DNA of 64,000 bases from the NCBI RefSeq assembly GCF_000012645.1, contig NC_007577.1, forward strand, positions 248,001 to 312,000. The letters are read 5' to 3'. The notes under the pieces were generated by a model that was not told the DNA's origin, ran no database searches, and saw nothing but the letters and a program-made list of their open reading frames with translations. The DNA comes from Prochlorococcus marinus str. MIT 9312 (GTDB lineage Bacteria; Cyanobacteriota; Cyanobacteriia; PCC-6307; Cyanobiaceae). This document shows positions 54,296 to 63,677 of this stretch, one piece after another. A program made the translations under genes and the position numbers. The first letter of the stretch is position 1. Every line of letters begins with the position of its first letter.

Positions 54296-55537
54296 TTATA
54301 AAAATATTTTGGATGCCTCTTCTAATTTGGCTGCTTTTTCTTCGACATTTTCCCAAGGGAGCTGGAGATCTCGCCTGCCAAAATGTCCATAGGATGCAGT
54401 CTTTCTGAAAAAATTTCCCCCCATTTTTTTTGGTAAATTTCTTAAGTTAAATTCTTTTATTATTGCTGCGGGTCTTAAATCAAAGTGCTCTTTAATTAGC
54501 TCAGTCAAATTAGCTTGTGAAATAACACCAGTATCAAAAGTTTCCACCAGAATGGAAATTGGTTTTGCTACTCCAATTGCATAACTTAATTGTACTTCTG
54601 CTTTTTTTGCCAATTTTGCCTTAACTATGCTTTTAGCTACATAACGTGCTGCATAAGCGGCTGATCTATCTACTTTTGTGGGATCTTTACCAGAAAATGC
54701 ACCACCTCCGTGCCTTGCATATCCACCATAAGTATCTACAATAATTTTTCTACCAGTGAGCCCAGCATCTCCTTGAGGACCGCCTACTACAAATTTGCCC
54801 GTCGGGTTTACTAGAAATCTTGTTTTGCTAATGTTTGGTTTGATTTTTAAATCTTCAGTAGCAGGAATTACAACATGCGTCCATAAATCTTCTTTTATTC
54901 TTTGACGAATTTCTTCTTCATTTGTTATTCCATCAATCTCAGGATTATGTTGAGTTGAAATTAAAATCGTATTAATAGAGACTGGTAACCCTTTTTCGTA
55001 ATCAATGCTTACTTGCGTTTTACCATCTGGGAGTAGATAATTAAGGACTTCTTCATGTCTCACTTTGGCAAGTTGAATGGCTAATCTATGAGCCAAGCTA
55101 ATTGGTAATGGCATTAATTCAGGCGTCTCATCGCATGCATAGCCGAACATTATGCCTTGGTCACCAGCTCCGGTATTATCTTCTAAATCATCGTTAACAT
55201 CATCTGCGTAGTTTACTCCTTGTGAAATATCTGGTGATTGCTCGTCAAGTGCTACTAAAACAGCACAACTATTTGCGTCAAAACCACCTGCTCTATAGCC
55301 TTCATATCCAATTTCTTTAATTACATTTCTAACAAGTTTTATATAATCGACTTTCGCTTTTGAAGTTATTTCTCCAGTAAGTAGACATAGACCAGTGTTA
55401 ACGACAGTTTCGCATGCAACTCTGCTTTCTGGATCTTCTGTTAATAAAGCATCTAAAACTGCGTCACTAATTTGATCACATATTTTGTCAGGATGACCTT
55501 CAGTAACGGATTCAGAAGTGAAAATGAAATCACTCAT
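54296..55537 (-). CDS. metK: S-adenosylmethionine synthetase
   Basis: Makes S-adenosylmethionine from methionine and ATP. The 413 residues match the family. Signatures are [20 protein letters not shown] near the start, [16 protein letters not shown] at about 121-136, and [16 protein letters not shown] with the P-loop-like motif. The motifs [16 protein letters not shown] and [10 protein letters not shown] are also intact. It lies between rpsA and the sugar kinase on the same strand. No SAM riboswitch was recognised in the 130-base upstream gap. Confidence 0.98.
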
Positions 55538-55667
55538 TTAAATATAATTTTTTAAGACTAAGGCTTATCCTAAGTTAAACTGTTGTTTGTAATCAATGAT
55601 TGTAAATAAAAATTTGTCCTGTAAGAACTTGTTTGTAAAGATATTGATTTTTAACAAAAAAATGTAT

Positions 55668-56768
55668 CTAGACAGTTTCCGACGAAGCTGAAGCGGTTTC
55701 TTCAGCTTCGTCGGTTTGCTCGAACAACATTTGTTTGTATTTTGCAGCCATCTCTTCAGCCTTACTAAAAACTTTTTGAGGGTCAGTCAGCATATCTCCT
55801 GGTTCAGGTTCAAGAGCTTTTGTAGATAATGAAATCCTTCCTCTTTCCGAATCTAGGTCAATTATCATTACCTTCATTTGATCACTAACATTTAAAACAT
55901 TATGAGGCGTTTCTATATGTTCATGACTAATTTCAGAAATGTGCAATAGACCACTAACTCCTCCAATGTCAATAAAAGCTCCATAGGGTTTAATCCCTTT
56001 AACAGAACCTACAACAACTTCACCCACCTCAAGCCTATTCATTTTTTTCTCGACTAAGGCTCTTCTATGACTCAATACTAATCTGTTTCTCTCTTCATCA
56101 ACTTCAAGAAATTTTAATGGTAGGTACTCACCTTCTAAGTCATCTTTTACCCTTCGGGCACTTATATGAGATCCTGGGATAAAACCTCTTAACCCTTCCA
56201 CTCTTACAAGAGCTCCACCTCTGTTCGTTGCGAAAACTTCAGAATAAATAGTTGCATCTTCTTTTTGCAATTGTCTAACCCTTTCCCATGCCCTTTGATA
56301 TTCAATTCTTCTAATAGAAAGTGCTAACTGGCCATCTTCATTTTCTTCACTCATTATGAAAAATTCTCTGCTTTCTGAAGGTTGTAAAACATCATCTAGT
56401 CCTTCAACTCTATTTATTGAAACCTCCTGAACAGGCATAAAAGCAGCTGTTTTTGCACCTATGTCTATCATTGCCCCTTTAGGCTCTAAAGCAAAAACGG
56501 TTCCTTTTACAAGATCACCAAGTTTAAAGTTATAGTCATATTTACCCAACAGTGATGCAAATTCCTCTTGTGTGAATCCTGCATTATCTAAATCGGTATT
56601 AGTTCTGCTAGAGGAAGCATCTGCTGATGGGATATCGCTCTTTTCGAATGATAAATCTTCTTCATTTTTGGGCATTGAATTATTATCTAATTCAGGTGAA
56701 TTTTTAAATTCTTTATTTTCAGAAAGCTCTTTAGTGGTTTGAGAAGAATTTTCGTTCATTTGTTGCAT
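55668..56768 (-). CDS. rpsA: 30S ribosomal protein S1
   Basis: A 366-residue S1 protein with three S1/OB-fold repeats, the short cyanobacterial/plastid form. The repeats begin near GDLVKGTVFALEPKGAMIDI (about 92), at about 178 (EVFATNRGGALVRVEGLRG), and near VGEVVVGSVKGIKPYGAFID (about 257). S1 helps mRNA bind the ribosome. The N-terminal about 75 residues and the C-terminal tail (DEAEETASASSETV) are acidic and low in complexity. The last codons contain a 15-bp perfect inverted repeat. Confidence 0.95.
   Translation of the reverse strand: MQQMNENSSQTTKELSENKEFKNSPELDNNSMPKNEEDLSFEKSDIPSADASSSRTNTDLDNAGFTQEEFASLLGKYDYNFKLGDLVKGTVFALEPKGAMIDIGAKTAAFMPVQEVSINRVEGLDDVLQPSESREFFIMSEENEDGQLALSIRRIEYQRAWERVRQLQKEDATIYSEVFATNRGGALVRVEGLRGFIPGSHISARRVKDDLEGEYLPLKFLEVDEERNRLVLSHRRALVEKKMNRLEVGEVVVGSVKGIKPYGAFIDIGGVSGLLHISEISHEHIETPHNVLNVSDQMKVMIIDLDSERGRISLSTKALEPEPGDMLTDPQKVFSKAEEMAAKYKQMLFEQTDEAEETASASSETV
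55679..55714. repeat. 15-bp perfect inverted repeat in the end of rpsA
   Basis: CCGACGAAGCTGAAG (55679-55693) and CTTCAGCTTCGTCGG (55700-55714) are exact reverse complements with a six-base spacer. It lies in the last codons of rpsA, 11 bases before the stop at 55668. On the minus strand no T run follows directly, although about seven T residues occur some 15-20 bases later. The stem is much richer in G and C than the genome average. Confidence 0.9.
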
Positions 56769-56867
56769 CGCAGACTACCTTAGGTAGTTAGAAAGGAGTG
56801 CTATTAGCCTGCAAACCAATAGCAAAAATATTTGTGTTATGTATTCTACACTTTAAGATGCTAAATT

Positions 56868-57347
56868 TTATAAAATTGAAGCTAATTGATTTTTTGAAGC
56901 TCCTTTGAGGGATTCAAGAGTAGAGATAAAATCTTTTACTCCATTGAATTTTCTATAAACTGAAGCATATCTTATATATGCAACTTCGTTTTCTTTCCTA
57001 AGACTTTTAAGTATTAATTCTCCAATTTGTGAAGATTTAATATCCTTATTAGAATCTTGTAAAATTTGTGATTCTATTCCATCTACAAAATTAATAATTG
57101 CTTCACTGGTGAAGGTAGTCTTTTCGCAGGCTCTTGATATACCAGTAAATAATTTTTGTTTATCAAATAATTCACTGTTCCCATCTTTTTTAATAACTGA
57201 AACTGGCATTGTTTCAACTCTTTCATAAGTGGTAAATCTAAAGCTGCAATTTAGGCACTCTCTTCTTCTTCGAACACTTTTCCCACTATCAGCAGATCTT
57301 GATTCCAAAACTCTGCTATCTGTATTTTGACAGGTTGGACACTGCAT
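56868..57347 (-). CDS. nrdR: Transcriptional repressor NrdR
   Basis: A 159-residue regulator that senses ATP/dATP and represses ribonucleotide reductase genes. The zinc ribbon has Cys3, Cys6, Cys31 and Cys34 (CPTC and CLNC), followed by the ATP-cone domain from about 50 ([32 protein letters not shown]). It starts with ATG. It precedes rpsA by 99 bases on the same strand and lies just beyond the psbB-psbT terminator. Confidence 0.96.
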
Positions 57348-57409
57348 TTAGTGAAATAAGGTAATCTTTAATTCTCATATTAGAGTAATATCTTAATTAT
57401 GAAAAGTAA

Positions 57410-57440
57410 AAAAAAACCTCTTGTTAAAGAGGTTTTTTTT
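57410..57440 (-). terminator. Terminator after psbB-psbT
   Basis: AACCTCTT (57415-57422) pairs with AAGAGGTT (57427-57434) around a four-base loop. A runs on the left and T runs on the right give T tracts after the stem on both strands, so it can end minus-strand transcripts of psbB-psbT. It is eight bases after the psbT stop. Confidence 0.92.
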
Positions 57441-57447
57441 TCTAAGT

Positions 57448-57546
57448 TCATTTTCTGTCAAATTTAGGCGGGTCTCTAAAGGCGACAGCAAAGAATAGTG
57501 TTACAACTGCGAGAGTTAAAATAAGAACGTAAGCAAAAGCTTCCAT
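57448..57546 (-). CDS. psbT: Photosystem II protein T
   Basis: A 32-residue single-helix subunit: [20 protein letters not shown] followed by [12 protein letters not shown]. This matches PsbT, which lies near D1 and the PSII dimer interface. It follows psbB by 23 bases on the same strand, the conserved cyanobacterial and plastid order. A strong terminator follows directly. Confidence 0.96.
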   Translation of the reverse strand: MEAFAYVLILTLAVVTLFFAVAFRDPPKFDRK

Positions 57547-57569
57547 AAGATTAATTAATAAAGTTTAGT

Positions 57570-59093
57570 TTAAACCCTTCCTGGGATTCTTCTTGTGGTT
57601 TCATCACCAAGTTTCTTGAATAAACCAAATTCAACTTGGTCACCAATCTCAGCGTCAATACCAGCAAAGGAATTTTTGTAAAGAGTTCTTGAAGCATGCC
57701 ACCAGTGGCCAAACAAGAATAGTAATCCGAAACATAGATGAGCGTATGTAAACCATGCTCTTGGTGAACTTCGGAATACACCGTCAGATTTGTAAGTTTC
57801 TCTGTCGAACTTGAATGCTTCTCCAAGCTGCGCTTTTCTAGCTAATCTTTTAACTACTGCAGGGTCAGTAAATGTTTGCCCATTTAGGTCACCCCCATAG
57901 ATAGTTGCTGTAATGCCAGTTTGTTCAAATGAATACTTTGCTTCAGCTCTTCTAAATGGAATATCAGCTCTTACATTTCCCTCTTTATCTTCAAGAATCA
58001 CAGGGAAGTTTTCAAAGAAATTAGGTATTCTTCTGACTTCTAAATCGTTACCTTCCTTGTCTTGAAAAGCAATATGACCTTGCCAGCCAGTTGGTAAACC
58101 ATCGCCATTAACGAGTGCTCCAACTCTGAATAATCCACCTTTTGCTGGACTATTACCAACATAATCGTAGAAGGCTAGTTTCTCTGGAATAGATGCATAT
58201 GCCTCTTCTTTAGTTGCACCATTATCTATAGAAGCTTGAACCCTTCTATTGATTTCAGTTTTAAAATAGCCAGAGTCCCATTGATACCTAGTAGGACCAA
58301 ATAACTCGACAGGAGTGGTCGCTGAACCGTACCACATTGTGCCTGCAACTACAAAAGATACAAATAATACAGCAGCTAGAGCACTAGCTAGAACTCCTTC
58401 AAGGCTTCCAAGTTTTAATGCTCTATAAAGTCTTTCTCCAGGTCTATTGGTAATGTGAAAAATACCTCCAATGATACCCATAAGTCCAGCCGCAATATGA
58501 TTTGCAACTATTCCTCCAGGATTAAAAGGATTAAATCCCTCCACTCCCCAGGAAGGGGCAACAGGCTCTACATGACCAGTTAAACCATAAGGATCAGAAA
58601 CCCAAATCCCTACGTTTGCGCAATGAAAAGCTCCAAAACCAAAACATGTTAGTCCAGCTAGAAGAAGGTGAATTCCAAATATTCTTGGAAGGTCCAAAGC
58701 AGGCTCACCTGTTCTTGAATCTTCCCATAAATCTAAATCCCAGTATGTCCAGTGCCAAATAGAGGCCAACATCAATAGTCCGCTAAATACTATGTGTGCT
58801 GCTGCAACCCCTTCAAAACTCCAGAATCCAGGATCAACTCCTGTAGCACCTGTAATATCCCATCCGTTCCAACTACTTGTGATACCTAGTCTCGCCATGA
58901 AAGGCATAACGTACATTCCCTGTCTCCACATTGGATTGAGAACAGCATCAGAAGGATCAAAAATGGCTAATTCATAAAGAGCCATAGAACCGGCCCAGCC
59001 GGCTAATAATGCAGTATGCATAAGATGCACAGCAAGTAGTCGACCTGGGTCATTAATAACTACTGTGTGAACTCGATACCAAGGCAATCCCAT
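57570..59093 (-). CDS. psbB: Photosystem II CP47 chlorophyll-binding protein
   Basis: A 507-residue core antenna protein of photosystem II with six membrane helices and a large lumenal loop between helices V and VI (about 255-450). The start [20 protein letters not shown] is invariant in the family. Chlorophyll-ligand histidines are seen in [49 protein letters not shown] and [12 protein letters not shown]. Codons are regular, as in highly expressed genes. It diverges from a ferredoxin gene with 224 bases between them. Confidence 0.99.
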   Translation of the reverse strand: MGLPWYRVHTVVINDPGRLLAVHLMHTALLAGWAGSMALYELAIFDPSDAVLNPMWRQGMYVMPFMARLGITSSWNGWDITGATGVDPGFWSFEGVAAAHIVFSGLLMLASIWHWTYWDLDLWEDSRTGEPALDLPRIFGIHLLLAGLTCFGFGAFHCANVGIWVSDPYGLTGHVEPVAPSWGVEGFNPFNPGGIVANHIAAGLMGIIGGIFHITNRPGERLYRALKLGSLEGVLASALAAVLFVSFVVAGTMWYGSATTPVELFGPTRYQWDSGYFKTEINRRVQASIDNGATKEEAYASIPEKLAFYDYVGNSPAKGGLFRVGALVNGDGLPTGWQGHIAFQDKEGNDLEVRRIPNFFENFPVILEDKEGNVRADIPFRRAEAKYSFEQTGITATIYGGDLNGQTFTDPAVVKRLARKAQLGEAFKFDRETYKSDGVFRSSPRAWFTYAHLCFGLLFLFGHWWHASRTLYKNSFAGIDAEIGDQVEFGLFKKLGDETTRRIPGRV

Positions 59094-59317
59094 CGGTTAA
59101 TTTCTAGTAACTATGCTGAATAAACAGCTAAACATCACGATAGTAAGGGTTTTTTAGTCTTTGAGGGATTTTTGTAAATAAATTTATTTTCTTGCAAAAA
59201 TTGGGCAAATCGATTTGCAGAACTAGGTTTACAAGGAATTTTTAGCTAAAAATTGTTAATATTTTGGTCACAATTCTCAAAGTAAAACGCCAAAATAAGA
59301 AAAATAACTAAAAAAAA

Positions 59318-59680
59318 ATGGCAACTATCAGATTTATCCGTGAGGATTTAGAGGTTCAATGCAATCCTGGTGAAAATTTAAGAGAATTAGTAATAAAAGA
59401 GAACTTACAGCTTTATGGATTGAAAGGTATTTTAGGAAACTGTGGAGGGGCAGGACAATGCAGTACTTGTTTTATTTCAGTTGAAGGAGGCAACAAAAAT
59501 TCTTTAAGCCCTCTTACTTCCGTTGAAGAAGAAAAACTCAAAAATAGACCAGAAAATTGGCGACTTGCATGCCAAACATTAATAAAATCTTCTGCAGTAA
59601 TCTTAACAAAACCACAATCGCCCCCTTCAAATTTGGAAGAATTAAAAAATATTAGTAAAAATAAAAAATTACCTCGCTAA
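59318..59680 (+). CDS. [2Fe-2S] ferredoxin
   Basis: A 120-residue plant-type ferredoxin-fold protein. The cluster ligands are Cys42, Cys48, Cys51 and Cys85 (GNCGGAGQCSTC and LACQTL). The GGAGQC spacing (C-x5-C-x2-C) fits plant-like ferredoxins but differs from the main photosynthetic PetF sequence, so the partner is unknown. A basic C-terminal tail (KNISKNKKLPR) extends beyond the fold. It starts with ATG, diverges from psbB, and psbM follows 102 bases later. Confidence 0.93.
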   Translation: MATIRFIREDLEVQCNPGENLRELVIKENLQLYGLKGILGNCGGAGQCSTCFISVEGGNKNSLSPLTSVEEEKLKNRPENWRLACQTLIKSSAVILTKPQSPPSNLEELKNISKNKKLPR

Positions 59681-59782
59681 ATTGTTTAAGACTGTTAATC
59701 AGTTGATAAAATTTGTTTATTTTTCCACTTTATTTCAAATTATATGTCTATAGTCTTAATACCTAATAGAACTGCCAACTAA

Positions 59783-59935
59783 ATGGAAACAACTAATTTT
59801 GGATTCATAGCTAGTCTTTTATTCGTAGGGGTGCCAACAATATTCCTTATTGGTTTATTTATTTCTACCCAAGATGGCGAAAAATCAAGCTTCTTCTCTG
59901 ACTCTAGTAAAGGTAAGCTTGGCCCAAAACGCTAA
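59783..59935 (+). CDS. psbM: Photosystem II protein M
   Basis: A 50-residue single-helix subunit. METTNFGFIASLLFVGVPTI is followed by FLIGLFISTQDG, which fits PsbM at the PSII dimer interface. The C-terminal tail (EKSSFFSDSSKGKLGPKR) is longer than in plants, as in other marine picocyanobacteria. prmC begins 11 bases downstream. Confidence 0.92.
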   Translation: METTNFGFIASLLFVGVPTIFLIGLFISTQDGEKSSFFSDSSKGKLGPKR

Positions 59936-59946
59936 AGCTTTTATAA

Positions 59947-60816
59947 ATGCTTAGCATTTCAGTAAAAGAATTTTTAATTTGGAAAAAACTACAACTTTCT
60001 AAAGGAGGAGATCAAGAATCTTTTGCTTTTTTACTTGACTGTATAGGCGGAATTTCGAATTTTGATTTAAATTTGCTGAGCATAAATCCAAAGGGAAACC
60101 TATATTTAAAAAAAAAATTAGACTTTTTAGAATCTGTTTGGGACGATCATTTAGTAAAATGTTACCCAATTCAATACCTTTGTGAAACAACTTATTGGAG
60201 AGATTTAAAATTAAAAGTTACAAATAAAGTACTTATCCCTAGGCCAGAAACTGAACTTATAGTTGATATTGTTTTTAATATATTTGGAAAGCAATCACGA
60301 AAATTATTTTTCGCTGAATTAGGAACTGGATCAGGTGCTATAAGTATTGCTTTGGCATTAGCGTATCCATTGTGTAATGGAATAGCAACTGATATAGATC
60401 AAGATGCATTAGAAATAGCCATTAATAATTATATGAATTCTTCTAAACAATCAAATTTGAAATTTTATTGTGGACATTGGTGGACCCCTCTTGAGAGTTT
60501 TAAAGGAAAATTAGATCTCGCCATTTCAAACCCGCCATATATCCCTAAAGATACTTATGAAAAATTACCCAAAGAAGTTAAAAATTTCGAACCAAGAATT
60601 GCTTTATTAGGCGGCGAAGATGGTTTACAACATATTAGGGAAATAATTCAAAAAGCACCTATTTTTTTAAAAGAGAAGGGATGGTTAATTTTAGAGAATC
60701 ATTTTGATCAAGGTGAAAAAGTCAAACAACTTTTTATTAAGAATAAATTTACATCAATAGAAATTGTGAATGATCTTTCAGGTATTGGTAGGTTTACCAT
60801 AGGAAGATATAAATAA
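59947..60816 (+). CDS. prmC: Release factor glutamine methyltransferase
   Basis: Methylates the GGQ glutamine of peptide release factors with S-adenosylmethionine. The 289-residue chain has VLIPRPETELIVDI near 97, the SAM site AELGTGSGAISIALALAYP near 124, and the catalytic NPPYIP in AISNPPYIPK at about 196-205. It starts with ATG and is followed 23 bases later by the TsaC-like gene on the same strand. Confidence 0.95.
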   Translation: MLSISVKEFLIWKKLQLSKGGDQESFAFLLDCIGGISNFDLNLLSINPKGNLYLKKKLDFLESVWDDHLVKCYPIQYLCETTYWRDLKLKVTNKVLIPRPETELIVDIVFNIFGKQSRKLFFAELGTGSGAISIALALAYPLCNGIATDIDQDALEIAINNYMNSSKQSNLKFYCGHWWTPLESFKGKLDLAISNPPYIPKDTYEKLPKEVKNFEPRIALLGGEDGLQHIREIIQKAPIFLKEKGWLILENHFDQGEKVKQLFIKNKFTSIEIVNDLSGIGRFTIGRYK

Positions 60817-60839
60817 AGTATTGCGGGTTCATAATTAAA

Positions 60840-61421
60840 ATGAATTTAGTAGACTCTAAATCAGCTTTGAAGACTCTTACTAGTGGTTTACCTATAATTT
60901 TCCCAACAGATACCTTACCTGCAATTGGATGCCTGCCAAAATTTTCAAATATTATTTATGATTATAAAAAAAGAGATAGAAATAAACCCTTGATTCTTAT
61001 GGGATCTGAATATAAACAATTAATCGATTATGTTCACGAATCAGCTAAAGAAGATTACGAAAATATAGCTTCAAAATATTGGCCTGGAGCTCTGACAATG
61101 GTTATCCCATCTTCAGAAAAGCAGACTGGAATCCTCACAAGCAAGGATCTTACTCTTGGTTTAAGAATCCCAAATTTTCATATGGCCCAATCTCTTTTGA
61201 AAGAAACAGGCCCTTTGTTAACTTCAAGTGCAAATATTTCAGGCCTCACTGGATCTATTACAGCTGATGGTATTGCTTTAGACTTCCCTTCTGTAGAAAT
61301 TCTAGAACCTATTCCATGGGAAAAAAGTAGTGGCAAAGCCAGTACCATAATATTTTGGAAGAAAAGTGGCGATTGGAGGCTGATTAGAGAAGGAGAAGTA
61401 TTAGTTAGGGAATTGCATTAA
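60840..61421 (+). CDS. L-threonylcarbamoyladenylate synthase-type protein (TsaC/Sua5/YrdC)
   Basis: A 193-residue YrdC-domain protein. It likely makes threonylcarbamoyl-AMP for the t6A modification of tRNAs reading ANN codons. Motifs are IIFPTDTLPAIGCLPKF at about 18-34, KKRDRNKPLILM, YWPGALTMVIPS and LLTSSANISG. The combination with prmC next door is common in bacteria. Its stop codon overlaps the start of the next small gene by one base. Confidence 0.88.
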   Translation: MNLVDSKSALKTLTSGLPIIFPTDTLPAIGCLPKFSNIIYDYKKRDRNKPLILMGSEYKQLIDYVHESAKEDYENIASKYWPGALTMVIPSSEKQTGILTSKDLTLGLRIPNFHMAQSLLKETGPLLTSSANISGLTGSITADGIALDFPSVEILEPIPWEKSSGKASTIIFWKKSGDWRLIREGEVLVRELH

Positions 61422-61588
61422 TGTTTTTATTATTGTTTTTTGTTTTATTAATTCAATTTTTTACTTATTGGATCTTTGAACCTCTGGCCTCTTTTTTAGA
61501 GTACGTTCTGGAAATAAGATTTTTCCCGATTATTACTCTATTAGGTTTGATTTTGTTATTTTCGGCAAAAACTATTGAAAAGAATTAA
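61421..61588 (+). CDS. Small membrane protein of unknown function
   Basis: A 55-residue protein with two hydrophobic segments, about 2-16 and 36-48, separated by a short loop with EPLASFLEY. The ATG overlaps the TsaC-like stop by one base (TAATG), which supports translation. No family was recognised. It ends 12 bases before the tRNA-Thr gene on the opposite strand. Confidence 0.6.
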   Translation: MFLLLFFVLLIQFFTYWIFEPLASFLEYVLEIRFFPIITLLGLILLFSAKTIEKN

Positions 61589-61599
61589 CTAAATCAAAA

Positions 61600-61671
61600 T
61601 GCCGGCTAACAGATTTGAACTGATGACCTTCGCTTTACAAAAGCGCTGCTCTACCGCTGAGCTAAGCCGGC
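61600..61671 (-). tRNA. trnT: tRNA-Thr (anticodon TGT)
   Basis: The minus strand folds into a cloverleaf. The acceptor GCCGGCT pairs with AGCCGGC, the D arm is TAGCTCAGCGGTAGAGCA, the anticodon loop TTTGTAA reads TGT, and the T arm is TCAGTTCAAATCTGT. The discriminator is A and CCA is not encoded. It is convergent with the small membrane protein gene. Confidence 0.96.
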
Positions 61672-61736
61672 AATCTCTCTATCTTACAATTAGGGAGGGT
61701 CAATTATAAGTATTTTTTTAGCTTTTTTTAAATTTA

Positions 61737-62072
61737 TTACTTTTTGATATCTTTATCAGCTTGATCAGTTTTATCATTTTTTTTGAATTTTATTTCTCCT
61801 GAAATAGTTCTTTTGATTGGTAAATTGGCAACTAATGCAGTCATTCTATCCTCAGTCTCTAAGCTTACTGCCACCTCTTCAAAATCAATCTCAACATATT
61901 TTGCAACAACATCGAGAATTTCTTTTCTCATTTTATCCAAAAGATCAGTCGTTAAGGAACTCATATCGACTCTGTCATGAGCTAGTACAAGTTGTAATCT
62001 TTCTCTAGCTGTATTTGCACTGGCAGTTTCTCTACCTAGTAACTTATTTATAAGATCTCTGAGAGTCATCAT
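61737..62072 (-). CDS. minE: Cell division topological specificity factor MinE
   Basis: A 111-residue protein that drives MinCD oscillation to place the division septum at mid-cell. [13 protein letters not shown] at about 22-34 contains the conserved MinD-binding helix, and the dimerisation domain covers about 36-90. The C-terminal about 20 residues are charged and variable. It begins with ATG two bases after minD. Confidence 0.95.
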   Translation of the reverse strand: MMTLRDLINKLLGRETASANTARERLQLVLAHDRVDMSSLTTDLLDKMRKEILDVVAKYVEIDFEEVAVSLETEDRMTALVANLPIKRTISGEIKFKKNDKTDQADKDIKK

Positions 62073-62074
62073 TT

Positions 62075-62890
62075 TTAAAAAACCTTTGTTTGCATTAATC
62101 TCATGAATTTATCTTTGAGGCTTTTCCCTTCATTTTTGGGGTCAATAATTGGGACATCCTTTCCTGTAAGTCTTTGAGAAACATTCAAATAACATTTTTT
62201 TGCAGGGGATTTACTATCTGTAAGTGTTAGTGGCTCTCCTCTATTTGTACTAATTATTACTTGCTCATCCTCTAAAACAATACCTAATAAAGGTAGTGAA
62301 AGGATCCCTTGAACATCTTCTATGGATAGCATTTCTTGACTTGCCATCATGTTAGGGCGAACTCTATTGATTACAAGCTGGATAGGCTTAATATCAGAAG
62401 TATTAAGAATACCTATTACTCTATCGGCATCACGTACTGCAGATAATTCCGGGTTGGTAACAACAATAGCCTCTTTACAAGCTGCAAGGGCATTTTTAAA
62501 ACCATCTTCTACTCCAGCAGGACAATCTACTAAAACAAAATCAAACTTTTCACTAAGCAGCTCGCTAATTTTTTTCATATCGTCGGGCTTCATCCAATCC
62601 AACATCCTAGGATCTCCTGCAGGTAAAAGAGCCAGATTAGGTTCTTTTTTATGTCTGACTAATGCTTGGTCAAGACGACAATTTTTATCTAAAACATCTT
62701 GTGCTGTATATATAATGCGATTTTCCAATCCTAGAAGAAGATCTAAATTTCTTAAGCCAAAATCAGCATCTAATACAGCAGTAGTTGCTCCACTGTTGGC
62801 AAGTGCTATGCCAAGGTTTGCAGTTAAAGTGGTTTTACCAACTCCACCTTTCCCTGAACAAATTAATATTGTGCGAGTATTTTCCGCCAC
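62075..62890 (-). CDS. minD: Septum site-determining ATPase MinD
   Basis: A 271-residue ParA/MinD ATPase that recruits MinC to the membrane. The deviant Walker A motif [17 protein letters not shown] is at about 11-27, [15 protein letters not shown] follows, and [14 protein letters not shown] is Walker B. The C-terminal amphipathic helix ([14 protein letters not shown]) can insert into the membrane. The start is GTG at 62890. It is followed by minE after two bases. Confidence 0.97.
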   Translation of the reverse strand: MAENTRTILICSGKGGVGKTTLTANLGIALANSGATTAVLDADFGLRNLDLLLGLENRIIYTAQDVLDKNCRLDQALVRHKKEPNLALLPAGDPRMLDWMKPDDMKKISELLSEKFDFVLVDCPAGVEDGFKNALAACKEAIVVTNPELSAVRDADRVIGILNTSDIKPIQLVINRVRPNMMASQEMLSIEDVQGILSLPLLGIVLEDEQVIISTNRGEPLTLTDSKSPAKKCYLNVSQRLTGKDVPIIDPKNEGKSLKDKFMRLMQTKVF

Positions 62891-63007
62891 GAATTTTATT
62901 ATTTTACAAATGATAAGTCTACTTTCAGAAAGTTGAATATTATAAAGATTAAGTAATTCTTAAATTTATCAAGTTTGAATTAATTTATTTCAAATTATTG
63001 ATTATTT

Positions 63008-63667
63008 TTAAGTTTCTATTAAAAAGGGTTTGATATTAATTGTTTGTTTATCTATTACAGCAATTTCAGGATAATAATTCTTGGGCTTATCCTTTGGTCC
63101 AATAGCTACCACATTAGCAATTCTTAACTGTAAAGGTTTTAAATAAAGTGATGCAATAGAGGCATTGTTATTTCCACCTTTTCCTGCGAAGGCGATACCT
63201 AGTAGTTTGCCCCAAACGTAAATATTGTTCTTTGCGGAAATTATTGCTCCTGGATTAACATCTCCAATAATGCATAGGTCTCCATTTGCAGATATTCTGT
63301 CTCCAGATCTTACTGTTCCTTCGTGAAGGATGCCGTCTTTATTTTTTGAATCGAGTAGAAGTAACTTTTTTTTAACTTCTTGTTCTTTAAGAAAATTTGA
63401 ATCTATTTTTAAAGACTTTCCTGCTAATATCGTATGTCTATTATTCGAGTAAATGCATAAGGAACGGATGTCTAAATTATCAAAATTATTTTTGATTTTT
63501 GATAATTTATGAGAACTTATTGGTTCATTGATTGCGAAAATCTTTGCTTCCAGAGGTTCTTTTATCGAAGAAAATTCTTTGAAAGTTTCATCGATATTGT
63601 ACAAATTTTCAAAAGATATAGTTTCGATATATTTTTTATTACTACTATTATTTATTACGATTTTCAT
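63008..63667 (-). CDS. minC: Septum site-determining protein MinC
   Basis: A 219-residue inhibitor of FtsZ assembly. The C-terminal beta-helix domain is clear: EGTVRSGDRISANGDLCIIG, then GAIISAKNNIYVWGKLLGIA, FAGKGGNNNASI and PLQLRIA. The N-terminal FtsZ-binding domain (about 1-105) is present but poorly conserved. It starts the minC-minD-minE series, with 117 bases to minD. Confidence 0.92.
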   Translation of the reverse strand: MKIVINNSSNKKYIETISFENLYNIDETFKEFSSIKEPLEAKIFAINEPISSHKLSKIKNNFDNLDIRSLCIYSNNRHTILAGKSLKIDSNFLKEQEVKKKLLLLDSKNKDGILHEGTVRSGDRISANGDLCIIGDVNPGAIISAKNNIYVWGKLLGIAFAGKGGNNNASIASLYLKPLQLRIANVVAIGPKDKPKNYYPEIAVIDKQTINIKPFLIET

Positions 63668-63677
63668 TGATTAATAT

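Noticed and set aside
55538-55667. Possible SAM or SAH riboswitch before metK
   Set aside because: The 130-base gap has no recognisable conserved stems or core sequences of known SAM-binding RNAs.
57551-57826. Minus-strand frame of 91 codons across the end of psbB
   Set aside because: It is out of frame inside psbB, which is unmistakable, and covers the psbB stop.
62349-62936. Long open frame of 195 codons on the plus strand
   Set aside because: It lies opposite minD, which has complete ATPase motifs; the reverse reading has low-complexity Ser/Thr/Leu composition and no family resemblance.
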